In this document: positions 9,826 to 21,238 of the stretch, piece after piece
How the letters are laid out: every line of letters starts with the position of its first letter
Numbering within the stretch: position 1 is the stretch's first letter
Source of the DNA: Seminavis robusta
Taxonomy: Eukaryota > Bacillariophyta > Bacillariophyceae > Naviculales > Naviculaceae
NCBI GenBank assembly: GCA_903772945.1
Contig: CAICTM010000352.1
Location: forward strand, 1-64,000
Length of the DNA: 64,000 nt
Direction: 5' to 3'
Made by a program: the position numbers and the translations under genes
The notes under the pieces: model-generated
Databases searched by the model: none
Told to the model about the DNA's origin: nothing
What the model saw: the letters and a program-made list of their open reading frames with translations, nothing else

Positions 9826-11280
9826 ATGCCGTCGCTACTGCTGGATCAGGCTCAATTGCCACTGTTGGAGTCTCCTTCTCAACGAGGTTGGTTTTTCTTT
9901 CAAAAGAACAAAACCAATGATCAAGATGATGAAGAAACAACAACCAAGCGCAAACGCAAAATGTCCTATGAAGAGCCTCGTGATGATGGCAAAGATGATT
10001 GTATCGACTATTTCATCAATGATGATCGTTCCCATGATTCCAGCTCTGACTCGGATAGTGAACTTTGGGATATCTCCGGCAAGTTGGCCAACTTTCGCAG
10101 CCGCATGAAGGGACGACACAGTCCCACTCACAGCGGCGATCAGTCGGATGTGCTACCACTGATTCATCAGGCTGATTCTTCTTCTGATTTAGAAGACAGT
10201 TATCTTTCTTCTCCTCCTTCTTCCAACAAGTCTTCTAGCAGCTCTGATTCTATCCTTCTCAAAATTGTCTGCAGGATCTGCTGCTTTCTGCCGTGGGCAG
10301 CTCTCGCTCTGGTCCTTACTTATGCTTTCTACAGCTTTGTGCCGTTCTTGCTGTCACTCCAATATGGCTTTTCGCACAGTGCCATGTATCCCAATGGTTT
10401 GAAGCCCTACACTTCAGTTCCAAACTTTCACTACCACCATGATGCAGACTCCCTCCCTGCTCCCGTGTATGCCAAACCAGTCCATATCCCCCGTATTGTC
10501 CATGTCACTTACAAATCAAGAGACCAACTTCCTGCCGAATGGGAATACAGCCTCCAACAGTGGGAGAAGACCAATCCAGACTGGGAAATTCGCTTTTGGT
10601 CGGACCAGGACCTGGCTGAGTTTGTCCACACTTACTATCCAGAGATGGAAGAGTTCTGGAAGAGCTACAAGTACATGATTCAACGCGTTGACTCGGTTCG
10701 GTACATGATTCTACATCACTATGGTGGACTCTACAGTGACATGGATATCTACCCTGCCACTTCTTTGGACAAGTTGTTGCAGCAATGGGAAGATGCTGGC
10801 AAGGATGTCCTTTTGGCAGAATCCTTGAATTGTGGAGTGACCAATGCTTTCATGGCAGCGGCTCCACAGTCGGAATTTATGAAGTGTGCTGTTGACAATC
10901 TGCCCAAGTTTCAATACTCTTGGATTCAGTTTAGCCACTGGCGACACTGGGAAATCTTGTCATCGGCTGGATCATCCTACTTGTGGGGTATGGTGGGCCA
11001 CTGTTTTTCCGAAGGTGTGGAAGTCATGGACAAGAAATCCTTTCGGGGATGTTCGGTCTGTGATGCATGGGAAACAGGCCAACCATCAGAAACCTGTGAT
11101 ACTGAGTGGTTGCATCATTCCAGTACCAATTCCAGTTGGCATCAAGACGCCAGTTTCATGCACCGGTTGCTTGTCAATCTCAGCTATTTCTTTCTCTGCA
11201 AGCCCATTCGGGGGTGCTTTCTCATTGCCGCATCGGTCGTGGCATTGGTGCGACGTCGATACTACAAAAAGCAACAATAG
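9826..11280 (+). CDS. GT32-type glycosyltransferase (DXD sugar-binding region)
   Basis: A 484-residue membrane-anchored glycosyltransferase. The start is the ATG at 9826 in the context AAACAATGCC; the frame is open a little further upstream but only with non-ATG codons. An acidic, Ser-rich cytosolic N terminus leads into a hydrophobic segment (about residues 153-178, ALALVLTYAFYSFVPFLL). The lumenal domain follows: IPRIVHVTYKS, then HHYGGLYSDMDIYPA with the DXD motif at about residue 305, which binds nucleotide-sugar and metal. A second short hydrophobic stretch and a basic KKQQ end close the protein. This is the OCH1/SUR1 family; members mannosylate glycans or inositol-phosphorylceramide. 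The divergent AUR1-like neighbour favours a sphingolipid role, but that is inference. Confidence 0.88.
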   Translation: MPSLLLDQAQLPLLESPSQRGWFFFQKNKTNDQDDEETTTKRKRKMSYEEPRDDGKDDCIDYFINDDRSHDSSSDSDSELWDISGKLANFRSRMKGRHSPTHSGDQSDVLPLIHQADSSSDLEDSYLSSPPSSNKSSSSSDSILLKIVCRICCFLPWAALALVLTYAFYSFVPFLLSLQYGFSHSAMYPNGLKPYTSVPNFHYHHDADSLPAPVYAKPVHIPRIVHVTYKSRDQLPAEWEYSLQQWEKTNPDWEIRFWSDQDLAEFVHTYYPEMEEFWKSYKYMIQRVDSVRYMILHHYGGLYSDMDIYPATSLDKLLQQWEDAGKDVLLAESLNCGVTNAFMAAAPQSEFMKCAVDNLPKFQYSWIQFSHWRHWEILSSAGSSYLWGMVGHCFSEGVEVMDKKSFRGCSVCDAWETGQPSETCDTEWLHHSSTNSSWHQDASFMHRLLVNLSYFFLCKPIRGCFLIAASVVALVRRRYYKKQQ

Positions 11281-13506
11281 CAGCAACCATCTTTGTTGGC
11301 TGCAAGTCTTTGTGCGTCGTGCTGAGCGAATATCATGAAAACGAAAGTGCGACTGTTTCAAACAGAGTGTTATTTTATCGTTTGTCCAAGTGAAGAAAGT
11401 TTGTTGGGTGTCTATCTATTACCTATTCGTTCATTCATGAGGCTTATACAAAATTTAAATAGTCTAGTCATGTGCAGTTGCTTAGAACCTATTCTTCTTG
11501 TTGGGTGCGAATGATGTCTTCTTTTTCTATGGATAATCGTACTGGCTGGCCCACCCCTTGCTTGTTGGATTCTCTAGATTGGATCCAATAGATAGCCTCC
11601 CTTCTCAAACCTCCTTTGGATATTGGAGCTATCTGGGCAGTGGGATAGGATATTGAAGGAGTGATTGGTGCCCAGTACCGGACGAATGAATTCGATTCGA
11701 TCGAATCGTTCGATTGAACTCGTCAATCCGATTTTTTTTCTTGAGATCCGAATCACTCCGTGGCCACAACCCACTCCGACGGCTACTGTACGACTGTACA
11801 TGTAGTGGTGGTCCCGGTGTACCACCATTGTCCTGTGTTGTTGCGGCTGTGCTGATGTTGACGACTTCTATCTGTCTTACCACAACGTACATTAAGATGC
11901 CGTCCAATCTGTCATAGAAGCGGAAAACAGTGTACTCGAGTACTCGAGCAGTTGTCTTGTTGGATGTGGAATTCTCTTGCAGCAAAAGTGGGGTACACTA
12001 AAACTGTAGATTCACAATACCGCAGTCCGCAGTCATTGTACATGTAGTTATCTTTTTGTTGCAGATAGATGATACTGCAGCTATGGCATTCGTGCTGAAA
12101 CGATGCTTTAAAAGGCTGAATGGTCCAGGTTATCTGCTGTAGGTCTACTGGCTGCTTGCTACCTGGTACCGGTAGCTCAACCTGACAGATAGCCCTCAAA
12201 CAAACATTTTAGCTGGTAGTACATGTAGCTACCGATACCTGGTACCACCGGTTGCTGGCTAGCTACCTGGTCTTGGTCATCAGGACGAATTGCAATATTT
12301 GGCCGTTGGCCCCGTTCTGCGGCGCTTGTACGCCCGAACAAAACCATCCGGTGAGAGCCAACCGTGGGAGTGTGGCGTGGGAGGTTGTACCGCCTTGTCA
12401 CGTCGGGTGAAGCTGGATTGTCGCGGTGCGGTGACAGCGGCGAGCCTTCTTTGGTTGGCTGCCTCCTCAATGCAAGTTTTGGCGTTGGTGCCGTAGTACC
12501 AGTACGAGTACCTGGTAGGCAAAAGGCTAGCTCTGGGTTCAAGGTGTGACTTGATGCCTCGTTCTTGGCTGCTTAAGAGTCCTCCGCAGCCAGAGTGCCA
12601 AACCGACGATGGCGCTGAACATGACGCGACGAATTATGCCGCCACATATGCATAGTCCAGTTCATTCAGTGTCCAGTGTCCAGGGCGGTGTGCATATACA
12701 TGACATACGTTCGAATTCAAAATTCGGGCTAACCAATCATTTGCACAAATAACAAGCGACAGCAGAGAGCTGCTCCGTACCGTCGCTCAATGATAATAAA
12801 GGCTTGGTATCTGAGAAAAACAGCTTAAGAGAATCAGATACTTGATCCCCTTCTGGTGCAGTACTATTCAATTGCACTCTTATCCTCCAGCGACTCTTTC
12901 AATCAACTCACAGCCTAAGTAGATGGTGATCACTTTGAATGTCAATGCTTCTTCGGCGAGGGACGCGACGGCAACATGCCCTCAAAAGAGAAGAGAAAAG
13001 AAGCACATTGGATCCTGAGGCTGTGACCACACCGCTCTACTCGACAGCCTAAGTAGCCATAATAAGTCTAATTACTAAAACGCACGTCGCACCTCTCATT
13101 GCCTCTCGTGCGATCGCTCACAAGTCACACAATTAGCCCGCCGCGCTGCTGTGGGCGAAGTATTGGAGGCTACCCAAGCGACGAGACCCATCGCCATCGT
13201 GTACACAACGACTGACTCTCTAATAGGAGTTGGATGGGCACGGCTTGTGCTCAGGCCATCACTGAATTGACCCTTGTGTCTGTCTATGGGCTCAAGACGC
13301 ATTACATCTCTTCTTCTGGTGCTGAGCTATTCCGAGTTCCTTCCTACGGTGTGGATCCTTCCAAGTTATATGATACTAGTAGTTGCCCGCTGTTAGTCGA
13401 GATTTGATAAATGCATCGACGGTAACAACGCTTCGTTAGGATATTGATTGGATTTGGAAAGACTTGGAGCTGGACGAGCGGTGTACCTGCATCGGTGAGA
13501 CAGACG
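11281..13506. other. Long intergenic region
   Basis: About 2.2 kb without a recognisable gene. It contains a perfect 16 bp palindrome, CGATTCGATCGAATCG, at 11693-11708 in a stretch of repeated TTCGA/TCGAA, and many ACCGGT/GGTACC-type palindromes at 12160-12280. Short overlapping frames on both strands at 12177-12549 look like shadows. Confidence 0.5.
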
Positions 13507-16014
13507 ATGTACGCACCAAGAGTGTCGCCCATTCGGCGAATGAGAAATAGTAGTAGCAGTGGCAGCACCGTGGATCCATTGCATCCCTCACCCAGACGCA
13601 AAGGCAGTGTCCTGCAGGGCACGGGTACCCCTCGAATGAACGGTGACTACCAAGTGCTCAAGCAGAGCGTCGAAGAGCAACGGCTGGCAGTTAGGCAAGC
13701 AAGGGTAGCGTTGGCATCATCTCTGGATAGGTTAGGGGAACATCATGTACGGCAAAAGGAGTACGACGATGCTATGGACGCATTTGCAGAGGCCCTACAC
13801 GAGAAAAGAAGCGTATTTTCCAACTTTCTGTCGTCTCCATTGAATGGGGAAGGCAGCTTCAGTAGAACGAGCTCGCTTTCATCTTCCGTCTTCGACACTG
13901 ACCTGAACGACGAAGCAGAAGTGCACGACAACAAAGTTGACGAAATCGTCCTGACGCTAAGAAACATGGGGAATGTCCACTCACTCAGGGGGGAACAAGA
14001 CGAGGCTATGCGGTATTATACAGAAGTCACCAATCTCCGAGCAACAAAGCTCAAGAAACTACCAGAAGATGGGACAATCTCTGGCGAATCAAGATCCTTG
14101 TTTTCTGGCTTGAATGGTGGAGAGGATAACTCTACGCTGATGAGCGAAATCAATGAAGACGTCAAAGCACTTGATGACTTGTTCAGAAGCATATCCTTCC
14201 GGACAGGGGATGGTAGCAACCTTGGCATGGAGAAGAGAAAATCCACGCCTCTTAGCCCCAACAGTGAAAGTCGTGCTTCAAGCAACAAACGACGGAAAGG
14301 CGATAGTCTTCCTGGAAGCGATGCTCTTGAAAATGAACCTTTCAAACGGTCGACATCAATATGTATGTCTGTAGTACCGGAAACTGGTTCTGATCTGAAT
14401 GAAGCCCTTGAAATGTTCCGAACAGTGCTGGATTCCTACCAAGGGACCAACTTGGAACAGCACAAAGAAGTCTACAACTCTTTCAAGCTTAGAGCAGATC
14501 TCCTGTGCGAAAACCGCAAGCAACCCATGCCCTCCCCGTCGAGTGGAGGGAGCAAGAAAGATGGGCAACAAGGCGACGCCAGTGATCTCGAACTCTCGGT
14601 GGAGATCTACCAAGAAATCATGAGCATCCAAAAAGAAATGAGTTCCAAGATAGAGAACGACCTGAACCTGTCTGCCAACAGTGCGTCCACTTTGATACGT
14701 TTGGGAAGTGTCTACTACAAGTTGGGAAACCGAGTAGAAGAGCTCCAAATGTATCGAGATGCCAAGGCTGTCTACAAGAACGCGTTCGGTGAAAACCACA
14801 CTTTCGTAGCGGGTGCCAGAAAAAACATTGGAATGGTGTTAGCAGAGAGAGGCGAGTATGAAGGGGCTATGGAGGAGTTTGAAAAGGCACGGAGAATATA
14901 CCTGGCGGTCAACGACGGCGACGAAATGAACCGAGACGTAGCTAGCGCTGTGTCCTGCATGGGGAATGTCAAGAACCGTGTAGGTGAACTTGATGAGGCT
15001 CTGACGCACTACATGAAAGCTCTTTCGATCTACAAGTCAATTCAAGACAACTCAATGGACAGGAGCGAAGGAACAGCGAACGCTGCAGAGTTCGCAAATG
15101 CCATGAGAGACGTAACCTCCACATTGAAAGTGATCGGTATGGTGCACGCCAAGAAAGGGGAACTCGACACTGCTATGGGGTTCTTCAAGGAGGCTATGAG
15201 CCTTCTGAGGTCAAACGGCGTTGATGGTACTACCATTGGACGAGAAACTATAGCATCCGTGCTGACAAGAATGGCAAGTATCCATGTGAAGAAGAATGAC
15301 CTTGACCAAGCCATGGATCACTACCGAGAAGCTTACGAGCTGACAATTCGAAACAGAGGCTCGACGAATCACCAAGACATCGCTGGAATTCTCCACTACA
15401 TCGGTGGAATCCATCACAAACGTGGGGACTATGACGAAGCCATGAACTGCTACCAAGAGGCAATCCGTATCTATCACACGACCCTGGGTCCCGGTAACCC
15501 TACAGTTGCTGGCACTCTAGTTATGGTGGGAAGCATCCACTACAAACGCAGGAATCTTGATAGTGCCATGATGTTCTACAGAGAGGCACTGCGACTGAAC
15601 CGAGACGCGTATGGTCTTCACCATCCTGATGTGGCTCCAATTCTCAAGAGCATTGGGACAATCATGACCAAGAAGGGCGAGTATGAGGAAGCGTATGACA
15701 TTTTCCGAGACGTACTGAGCATCAAGTGCACAGTGCACGGCACGGGCCACCCCGAAGTTGCTAGTGCCTACAAAAGTCTTGGGAATGTACATTACAAAAT
15801 GGGGGAACTGGCAGATGCCGAGCGGCAATATAGACACGCACTAAGCATTTACAGGAGAACCAAGGGAGAAGATCATTCAGATACTGTTGCGGCACGAACT
15901 ACAATCGAACATCTGCGGTACTGGATGAAAGAACGGGGAAAGAGAAAGCTGGAACAACGACATGCAAGGAGCTCGAATCGGAGTCGGACGGAAGAAGATG
16001 AGCGTAGCTGCTAG
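13507..16014 (+). CDS. Large TPR protein, kinesin-light-chain-like repeats
   Basis: A protein of 835 residues. I choose the ATG at 13507 (MYAPRVSPIRR); the frame is open upstream only from a TTG at 13444. The first 300 residues are Ser-rich and basic with two isolated TPR-like helices. From about residue 395 to the end lie at least eight consecutive tetratricopeptide repeats of the 42-residue kinesin-light-chain type, for example GGIHHKRGDYDEAMNCYQEA, GSIHYKRRNLDSAMMFYREA and GNVHYKMGELADAERQYRHA. The C terminus is very basic. Such arrays bind peptide motifs and act as scaffolds. No enzymatic domain is visible and the partner is unknown. Intronless. Proteins of this type are numerous in diatom genomes. 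Confidence 0.88.
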   Translation: MYAPRVSPIRRMRNSSSSGSTVDPLHPSPRRKGSVLQGTGTPRMNGDYQVLKQSVEEQRLAVRQARVALASSLDRLGEHHVRQKEYDDAMDAFAEALHEKRSVFSNFLSSPLNGEGSFSRTSSLSSSVFDTDLNDEAEVHDNKVDEIVLTLRNMGNVHSLRGEQDEAMRYYTEVTNLRATKLKKLPEDGTISGESRSLFSGLNGGEDNSTLMSEINEDVKALDDLFRSISFRTGDGSNLGMEKRKSTPLSPNSESRASSNKRRKGDSLPGSDALENEPFKRSTSICMSVVPETGSDLNEALEMFRTVLDSYQGTNLEQHKEVYNSFKLRADLLCENRKQPMPSPSSGGSKKDGQQGDASDLELSVEIYQEIMSIQKEMSSKIENDLNLSANSASTLIRLGSVYYKLGNRVEELQMYRDAKAVYKNAFGENHTFVAGARKNIGMVLAERGEYEGAMEEFEKARRIYLAVNDGDEMNRDVASAVSCMGNVKNRVGELDEALTHYMKALSIYKSIQDNSMDRSEGTANAAEFANAMRDVTSTLKVIGMVHAKKGELDTAMGFFKEAMSLLRSNGVDGTTIGRETIASVLTRMASIHVKKNDLDQAMDHYREAYELTIRNRGSTNHQDIAGILHYIGGIHHKRGDYDEAMNCYQEAIRIYHTTLGPGNPTVAGTLVMVGSIHYKRRNLDSAMMFYREALRLNRDAYGLHHPDVAPILKSIGTIMTKKGEYEEAYDIFRDVLSIKCTVHGTGHPEVASAYKSLGNVHYKMGELADAERQYRHALSIYRRTKGEDHSDTVAARTTIEHLRYWMKERGKRKLEQRHARSSNRSRTEEDERSC

Positions 16015-17103
16015 CCATCAGGATTATATACTGCACCACTGTATTGCTCATCACCCAGCCACCCAAAGCGAGCTGAGCGGCAGAGTGTAGTTTGCTAACT
16101 AACTCTCTGATGCATCCATAAAATCATAGAAATTTCTTGGGTCTCCATTCCGCTAGCTAGCTAGCTACTATCCTTGCTTCATCCTTTCCGCTGGCCGAGC
16201 TAGACAATGCTCTCATATGAAATGGCGACAAATTAGCCGAGTTGTTGCCAAAGAAGGCGCCAGCCCACGAGCAACTCGCACGTTTTGCAAATCCATTGTC
16301 CAGTGGGTCCTCCTATACCGTACGGCTGAAGGCATGGGTCATTCCACCCAAGTTCCTTTGCCTCCTCCAGGGCTTCCACAGCAGAGTCGCCCGCAGAATC
16401 GCCCACAAACAACCCTTCGTCACCCTTGCAGGTTGGGTTTCCGCCAGTTGACTAGGCCTACAAAATTGCAGGCCTTCATTTCATCAATGAGTTCATCCAT
16501 CGTGGACAGAACCACAATTCACCACAACCAGACCCATCCTCTAGCTTTGCGAAACGGCACAACCAGCCCCAGGCTCCACCTCTCGTATTGGTTGGTGGAC
16601 CCAACCTCAGTACGACACACAGCACTCCTCTGATGCCTATCATCGTATTCGTCATTGCAGTGTAGTAGCTCCAACCGGAGCTTGCTTTCGCGAAGCAAAA
16701 TCACCTATCAGTAGTAGCCGGTCCTAGGTGGCGGAAAGACAATGGTTCGTCATCCTATGTTACCCAACCCTGCCAAAACTGGTGGCAAGTCAACCAACCA
16801 ACCATGCTCTCATGCTGATATCAAACATTCCGTGCAGTTGGCGTCCGGGAATCTACAGTACCACTCCTTCGATCCTATGGTGATCCGCACTCCTTTCTAA
16901 ACTACATGTATTCAGAATGAATCATCTAATATGCACTAATCAACTACTAGTAGGCGAACGTCCTGTTGCCTGTTTCTTCCGGTTCGTCCAACGAAAGCAT
17001 CGATCCTCTTTCTTACCCTAACCTTGCTACCGTACGGAGCTGTGATGATGATACTTATTGTCGAGTAAATTCACATTCACAAAAAGAGCATTTTAAAAAT
17101 CCC
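16015..17103. other. Intergenic between convergent TPR and Spondin_N genes
   Basis: Nothing coding recognised. It contains a GCTAGCTAGCTAGCTA run at about 16151-16167. Confidence 0.5.
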
Positions 17104-18213
17104 TCAATCCAAAATCCACTGCGTAACGGCCAATCCTGCGACCATGAACCAAGATGCGTGCATCATGACACCAGCCGAAGGCCTGTCGCCGGGAGGATTG
17201 GCCAAGACCGATTCGTATTCGGGTGACAATTTGGGAACAGCGCCATTGGGAAGCGTGTTATTGCAATTTACCGTGTCCGTTTCGTTGCAGCAGGGATTGG
17301 CAAACCAATCGCAATCGGGCATGATGATATCGTCTTCACCAACGACCAAAAAGCATTCAATTTCGCCCACCACGGGGACAGTTTCTCCGTCGGGTCCTCT
17401 CAATTCTCCTCCTTCCGGGGCATTGCGAGGGACGAATCGTTGAATGGGAAGGGGTGGATCCAAATCATTTTCTAGAGACTCGTACGAGGCACCGGCATCG
17501 GTCCCAGCATCCCAGGGTTTGACCTGAATTTTGAGATGATCGTACCAAGTGCGGGTGTAATCATCAATGAGCCAAAAGCTGTAGAATCCAGTGTACCAAT
17601 CAGGACTGGGCATAATGCTCGCCATCATGGAAAGGTAGGGGTACGTAAAGTCAGCCTCAATGGGTGGAATGTGAACGAAATCCCTCTCTCGAACAAAGAA
17701 TTGACCCTTTGGGTATTCCTGATGATCCTTCACCTGGCCACCCTGCTGTTCCATTTCCTGCACCAGCACATCCGTAAAGCCATCCTGAATAAAAGAAAGA
17801 AAACAGCAGAATTCGTTAGTGTATAAGCAAGATAATGACTTCAGATACCCCCGTCTCGGCAAACAAGTCATCTCCATGAATAAAAGCAAGAAAATGCCTA
17901 CCTCTGCCAACTTTTCCACTCCTCGAGTGACGGCCTTGTCCCGCACCCACGGCTGGAATTGCAACGTATGAGTCCAGAGAATGGGTCCTGCCCATCGTCC
18001 CAGCTCTTCCGGAAACCTCACGGGTTGTCGATTCTTGGTCCAAAGGTTTCGAAAGGTGCATTGGTAGGCAATCCGCTCCGAGGTTTGACCCGATGTAATA
18101 CCCTTGTTCTCAATCAAGACATCTTCTTCGTTAACCGCCGCGTTCACACTCTCCAACGAAAAGAGGGTCGCGACGATAAGAGATAAGAGTCCGGCAGAAG
18201 ACACGAGCTTCAT
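17104..18213 (-). CDS. Secreted or anchored Spondin_N domain protein
   Basis: Two exons, 18213-17902 and 17784-17104, encode 330 residues. The 117 bp intron (17901-17785) starts GTAGGC and ends TTCAG on the coding strand. The first 25 residues form a signal peptide (MKLVSSAGLLSLIVATLF, with cleavage near ESVNA). The body matches Spondin_N: an N-terminal TFRNLWTKNRQPVRFPE segment, then SIMPSPDWYTGFYSFWLID and PWDAGTDAGASYES, where the Asp residues resemble the calcium-binding site of F-spondin. The last 20 residues are hydrophobic (MVAGLAVTQWILD), suggesting a GPI signal or tail anchor. Spondin domains act in extracellular matrix and adhesion. The ATG at 18213 is preferred over an upstream in-frame codon because it directly starts the signal peptide. 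Confidence 0.82.
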   Translation of the reverse strand: MKLVSSAGLLSLIVATLFSLESVNAAVNEEDVLIENKGITSGQTSERIAYQCTFRNLWTKNRQPVRFPEELGRWAGPILWTHTLQFQPWVRDKAVTRGVEKLAEVGIFLLLFMEMTCLPRRGYLKSLSCLYTNEFCCFLSFIQDGFTDVLVQEMEQQGGQVKDHQEYPKGQFFVRERDFVHIPPIEADFTYPYLSMMASIMPSPDWYTGFYSFWLIDDYTRTWYDHLKIQVKPWDAGTDAGASYESLENDLDPPLPIQRFVPRNAPEGGELRGPDGETVPVVGEIECFLVVGEDDIIMPDCDWFANPCCNETDTVNCNNTLPNGAVPKLSPEYESVLANPPGDRPSAGVMMHASWFMVAGLAVTQWILD

Positions 18214-21200
18214 GGTGACTGTTTGTTGGTTGTTGTTTCTTGCTGTTCCTTCTTCTTCTTCTGTGTCCTCTACAAAGATCTGACTGCGCTGAACTACCCA
18301 TGAGACCCACCAGTCAGCGCAGTGACTTTGACATCGATTCGATTGAATCATTCGATACCACCGTTCGCCAATCCGGTCACGCCATTTAAGTCTCCAAGAT
18401 TGATGACCGTGACCCAATGACCAAGTTGTACCCTAGCTCTAATGAAGACGGCCTCAATTTTTGGTTCAGGTGGCAGCATGTCGCAATTATTGACACAAAC
18501 CACAACAGAAACCATGAGTTACTCAACTCAACCAGAAATCGGAATCACAGCTACAAAGTCTGGTGGTGCCTAGTAGTAGTTGAGAGGCATAGGCAAGAGT
18601 GTACCAGCCAAAATCAGAGACCGTGATGCAGAGAGAGATGCAAATGATGGGGCAAGTTTCCAATGCAGCAGAATCTATCAACCATGTGTGTTGCCACTGA
18701 TAGCCCAAATGGGTACCAGTAGGCGACCTTGATAGCCCATCCAGCCTAAGACTCTCTGAAACCAGTGAAAATATCTGTCTCAACCTGTAATGTTCCCTGC
18801 CGTGCTGGAGGATGTAAACACCCTTTGGACATCACAGGTCCACCATCAAGGGCTGTCACAATGATTGATTACTTCAAATCTTGACACAACATCAAGGAGA
18901 ATAATTCACTGACAAAGTCATTGATATACCAACCATTGATCACTCTTGGACGCATCCAAAGCTTCGGAACTAGTCTAGGTGGTATTTTTGTGTGGTGAAG
19001 ATTGCAACAATTAAGCAATCCTCGAGGACACTTGCTACCAAGTAAGCCAAACACAGAAACACCAGCTAGAAATGAATCCACCACTAAACAAAAGAATCAT
19101 AATGGAAGAGCAATGCATTGCTGTCAGTACAATCAAGTTATTGAGCTGTTGGGTGGACTCTGGATGGATCCTCCAAGCTCAACTCAGGAAAGATCAACAA
19201 GAATGAGTAAACATCCCTCAAATATGAAGCATGACTCGGGCTGTCACTAACGCGAATCTGACTAATCTACTTGAAGGGGGGGGGGGACTGGCGCTTGCTC
19301 TTGCCATTTCTTCCATCTAATTAGAACCCAACTGCCTAGTAGATTCTATCAAAGAGAAATGGCTGTAGGATGAAGCAAGACTTGACGATGAGTGCCTCTG
19401 GTTGCTTCCCTGGTGGATTTAGCAAGATTGGAGCTGATCACAGCTCAGGCTACAATGTATCTTCTGGGCATGCTGGTAAGGCAAATTCCAAGCTAGCCTT
19501 CTTGCAGGCTTACAGCTTGCTGCGTCCGTTGTTCCACAATAGATTATGCTTCTTCCTCAGGTGGCTACATGTATTGTGTCATTGTGCCATTGCTGCTGAA
19601 CAATCTCAGCGCTCCGCTAACTCACATGCTGCCATCTGAACAACACCATGGAAAGCTTAACAGTATAGCCCTCAACTTGGTTAGGGCCCTTGTGAATTTT
19701 ATTTGTATGTTTGTGTGTTTGTGTGTTTGTGTGTTTGTCCCTCTGCGCAGATGTGTGTCACAGTTTTTACCCCTAACCCTAATAGAGGTAGACTACCAAA
19801 AGAGAAACAGATGCATATGGCTGGCTAGAGCTAGGTCTACAGCTGCAGCCAGCTAGCCACTGCCAATCAAAGTCAAACTCGTTGAGGGCTCATGCCTTCG
19901 GCAGCCTGAATTCAATCTTCAATCAAACCTTCTTTTTGGGGAAATGACACATAAGATTGGAACAGCATCAACAAGGTATTGCTTGGCAACCAGCTTTCAT
20001 TGGCATTCGACGATGATAATTTGGAGCTACATGTAGCTTGGCTCTACACAAATTCACTTCCTGACAAAAATTTCAGTGGGGTCATGTAATTTGCTCCGTG
20101 GCTGGTCTAGAACTTCGGTGGAAGGGGCCGTCGGTTTATTCCACCCATTTCGTTCGACAGGCAGCAGCACAGCCAGGAAAGAGCCACTTCATCCCTTGAC
20201 AACCGGAAGCCAACCTGTAATGTTGGAGTTCAGGTGACGAAGGTTCCTGAAGACTCCAGCAATCTGGGCAAGAAGGTTGGGTTCCAATTCAATTGAAAGA
20301 TGTTACGGAACTCTAGCTAGCTGCTGCTGCTGCTACAATGTTCTAATGTAATAGACTACTGCGCCTTGGTACCACCGTAGCCCAGGAGTAGCCAGCAGTA
20401 ACAGATAACAGATCAAAAAAAGATGTCCAAGAACAAGGCGTGGGCCTGATGCTCAGTTTTCGACCAATGCTGTTCGTCGTTGTGGTTATGCAGTTTCTAG
20501 TCAATTATTAATGGCTACAGCTACGAAGCAGAGCCTCCTGCCGTCTGGGTCCACCGCAATAGTAATGCACAGTGTACACGTAGCTGGGGGCCTGGCAACA
20601 CGGAGGGGTACCGCTAGCTGGTTGTGTTCATAATGTCCAAGTTTAACGCAGATGTAAAGAAGCCTTCCAAGAGCTCGTCGGGGGATCTTCTTAAATCCCT
20701 TGATAGTTCGCTGTTTTTCAAGTCACTTGAAAATACTTTGAGCAGTCCTTTTGGGCCCTTTTGGCCACTGTCCGCTTCTTTACGTGCCCTACGGCATGCG
20801 TATCTATGACCACTTTAACCCAACAACAGAGGCAACCGGGTAGAGTCTACAGTGGTTAAAAGTCAAAAGGAAGCTTCAAAGCAATTATTTTTACTGGGGA
20901 CTGGGGAGTGAGAATTTTTAGGGAGTTTTTTCTTCTTGGTCATCAGCGACGTCTCCTATGACCTACATTCTCTTTTCCTATTGGTTCTCTGTTTCCATTC
21001 CGCAACAAGGCCTCAAAGCTTGAGAGGAAACAGGTTGTCACTTGTAGCCTTCTGGCTGTCTTTTTTACCACCGAACAACGGTCACTTCCAGTTACTACCG
21101 TACTACTCAGCAACCAAAGTGTTTGCTTTGGGTTCGGAGTTTCGGCCCATTTTTACAGAGCTCGTTACTTCCTCACTTTCATATTTTTAACACAGCTCTT

Positions 21201-21238
21201 CCCGCCAAGATCTATCTTTCAAGTGGGGAGCTTCCAAC
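18214..21238. other. Long intergenic region, 3 kb
   Basis: No gene supported. It contains a TGTTTGTG-type simple repeat at about 19706-19738, a G10 run near 19277-19287, and scattered CTAG palindromes. A 61-residue frame at 20624 lacks homology I can recognise. The part nearest 21238 would carry the promoter of the receptor gene. Confidence 0.5.
19706..19738. repeat. (TGTTTGTG)n simple repeat
   Basis: Short array of GTTTGTGT units in non-coding DNA. Confidence 0.7.

Noticed and set aside
12177-12549. Overlapping frames on both strands with Arg/Pro-rich products
   Set aside because: Shadow frames in GC-richer intergenic DNA; no start context, no motif.
19765-19783. CCCTAACCCTAA resembling telomere repeat
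   Set aside because: Only two units in the middle of a gene-bearing contig; chance is likely.
20624-20809. 61-residue frame MFIMSKFNADVKK
   Set aside because: Could be a small gene, but no homology, intron or context supports it.
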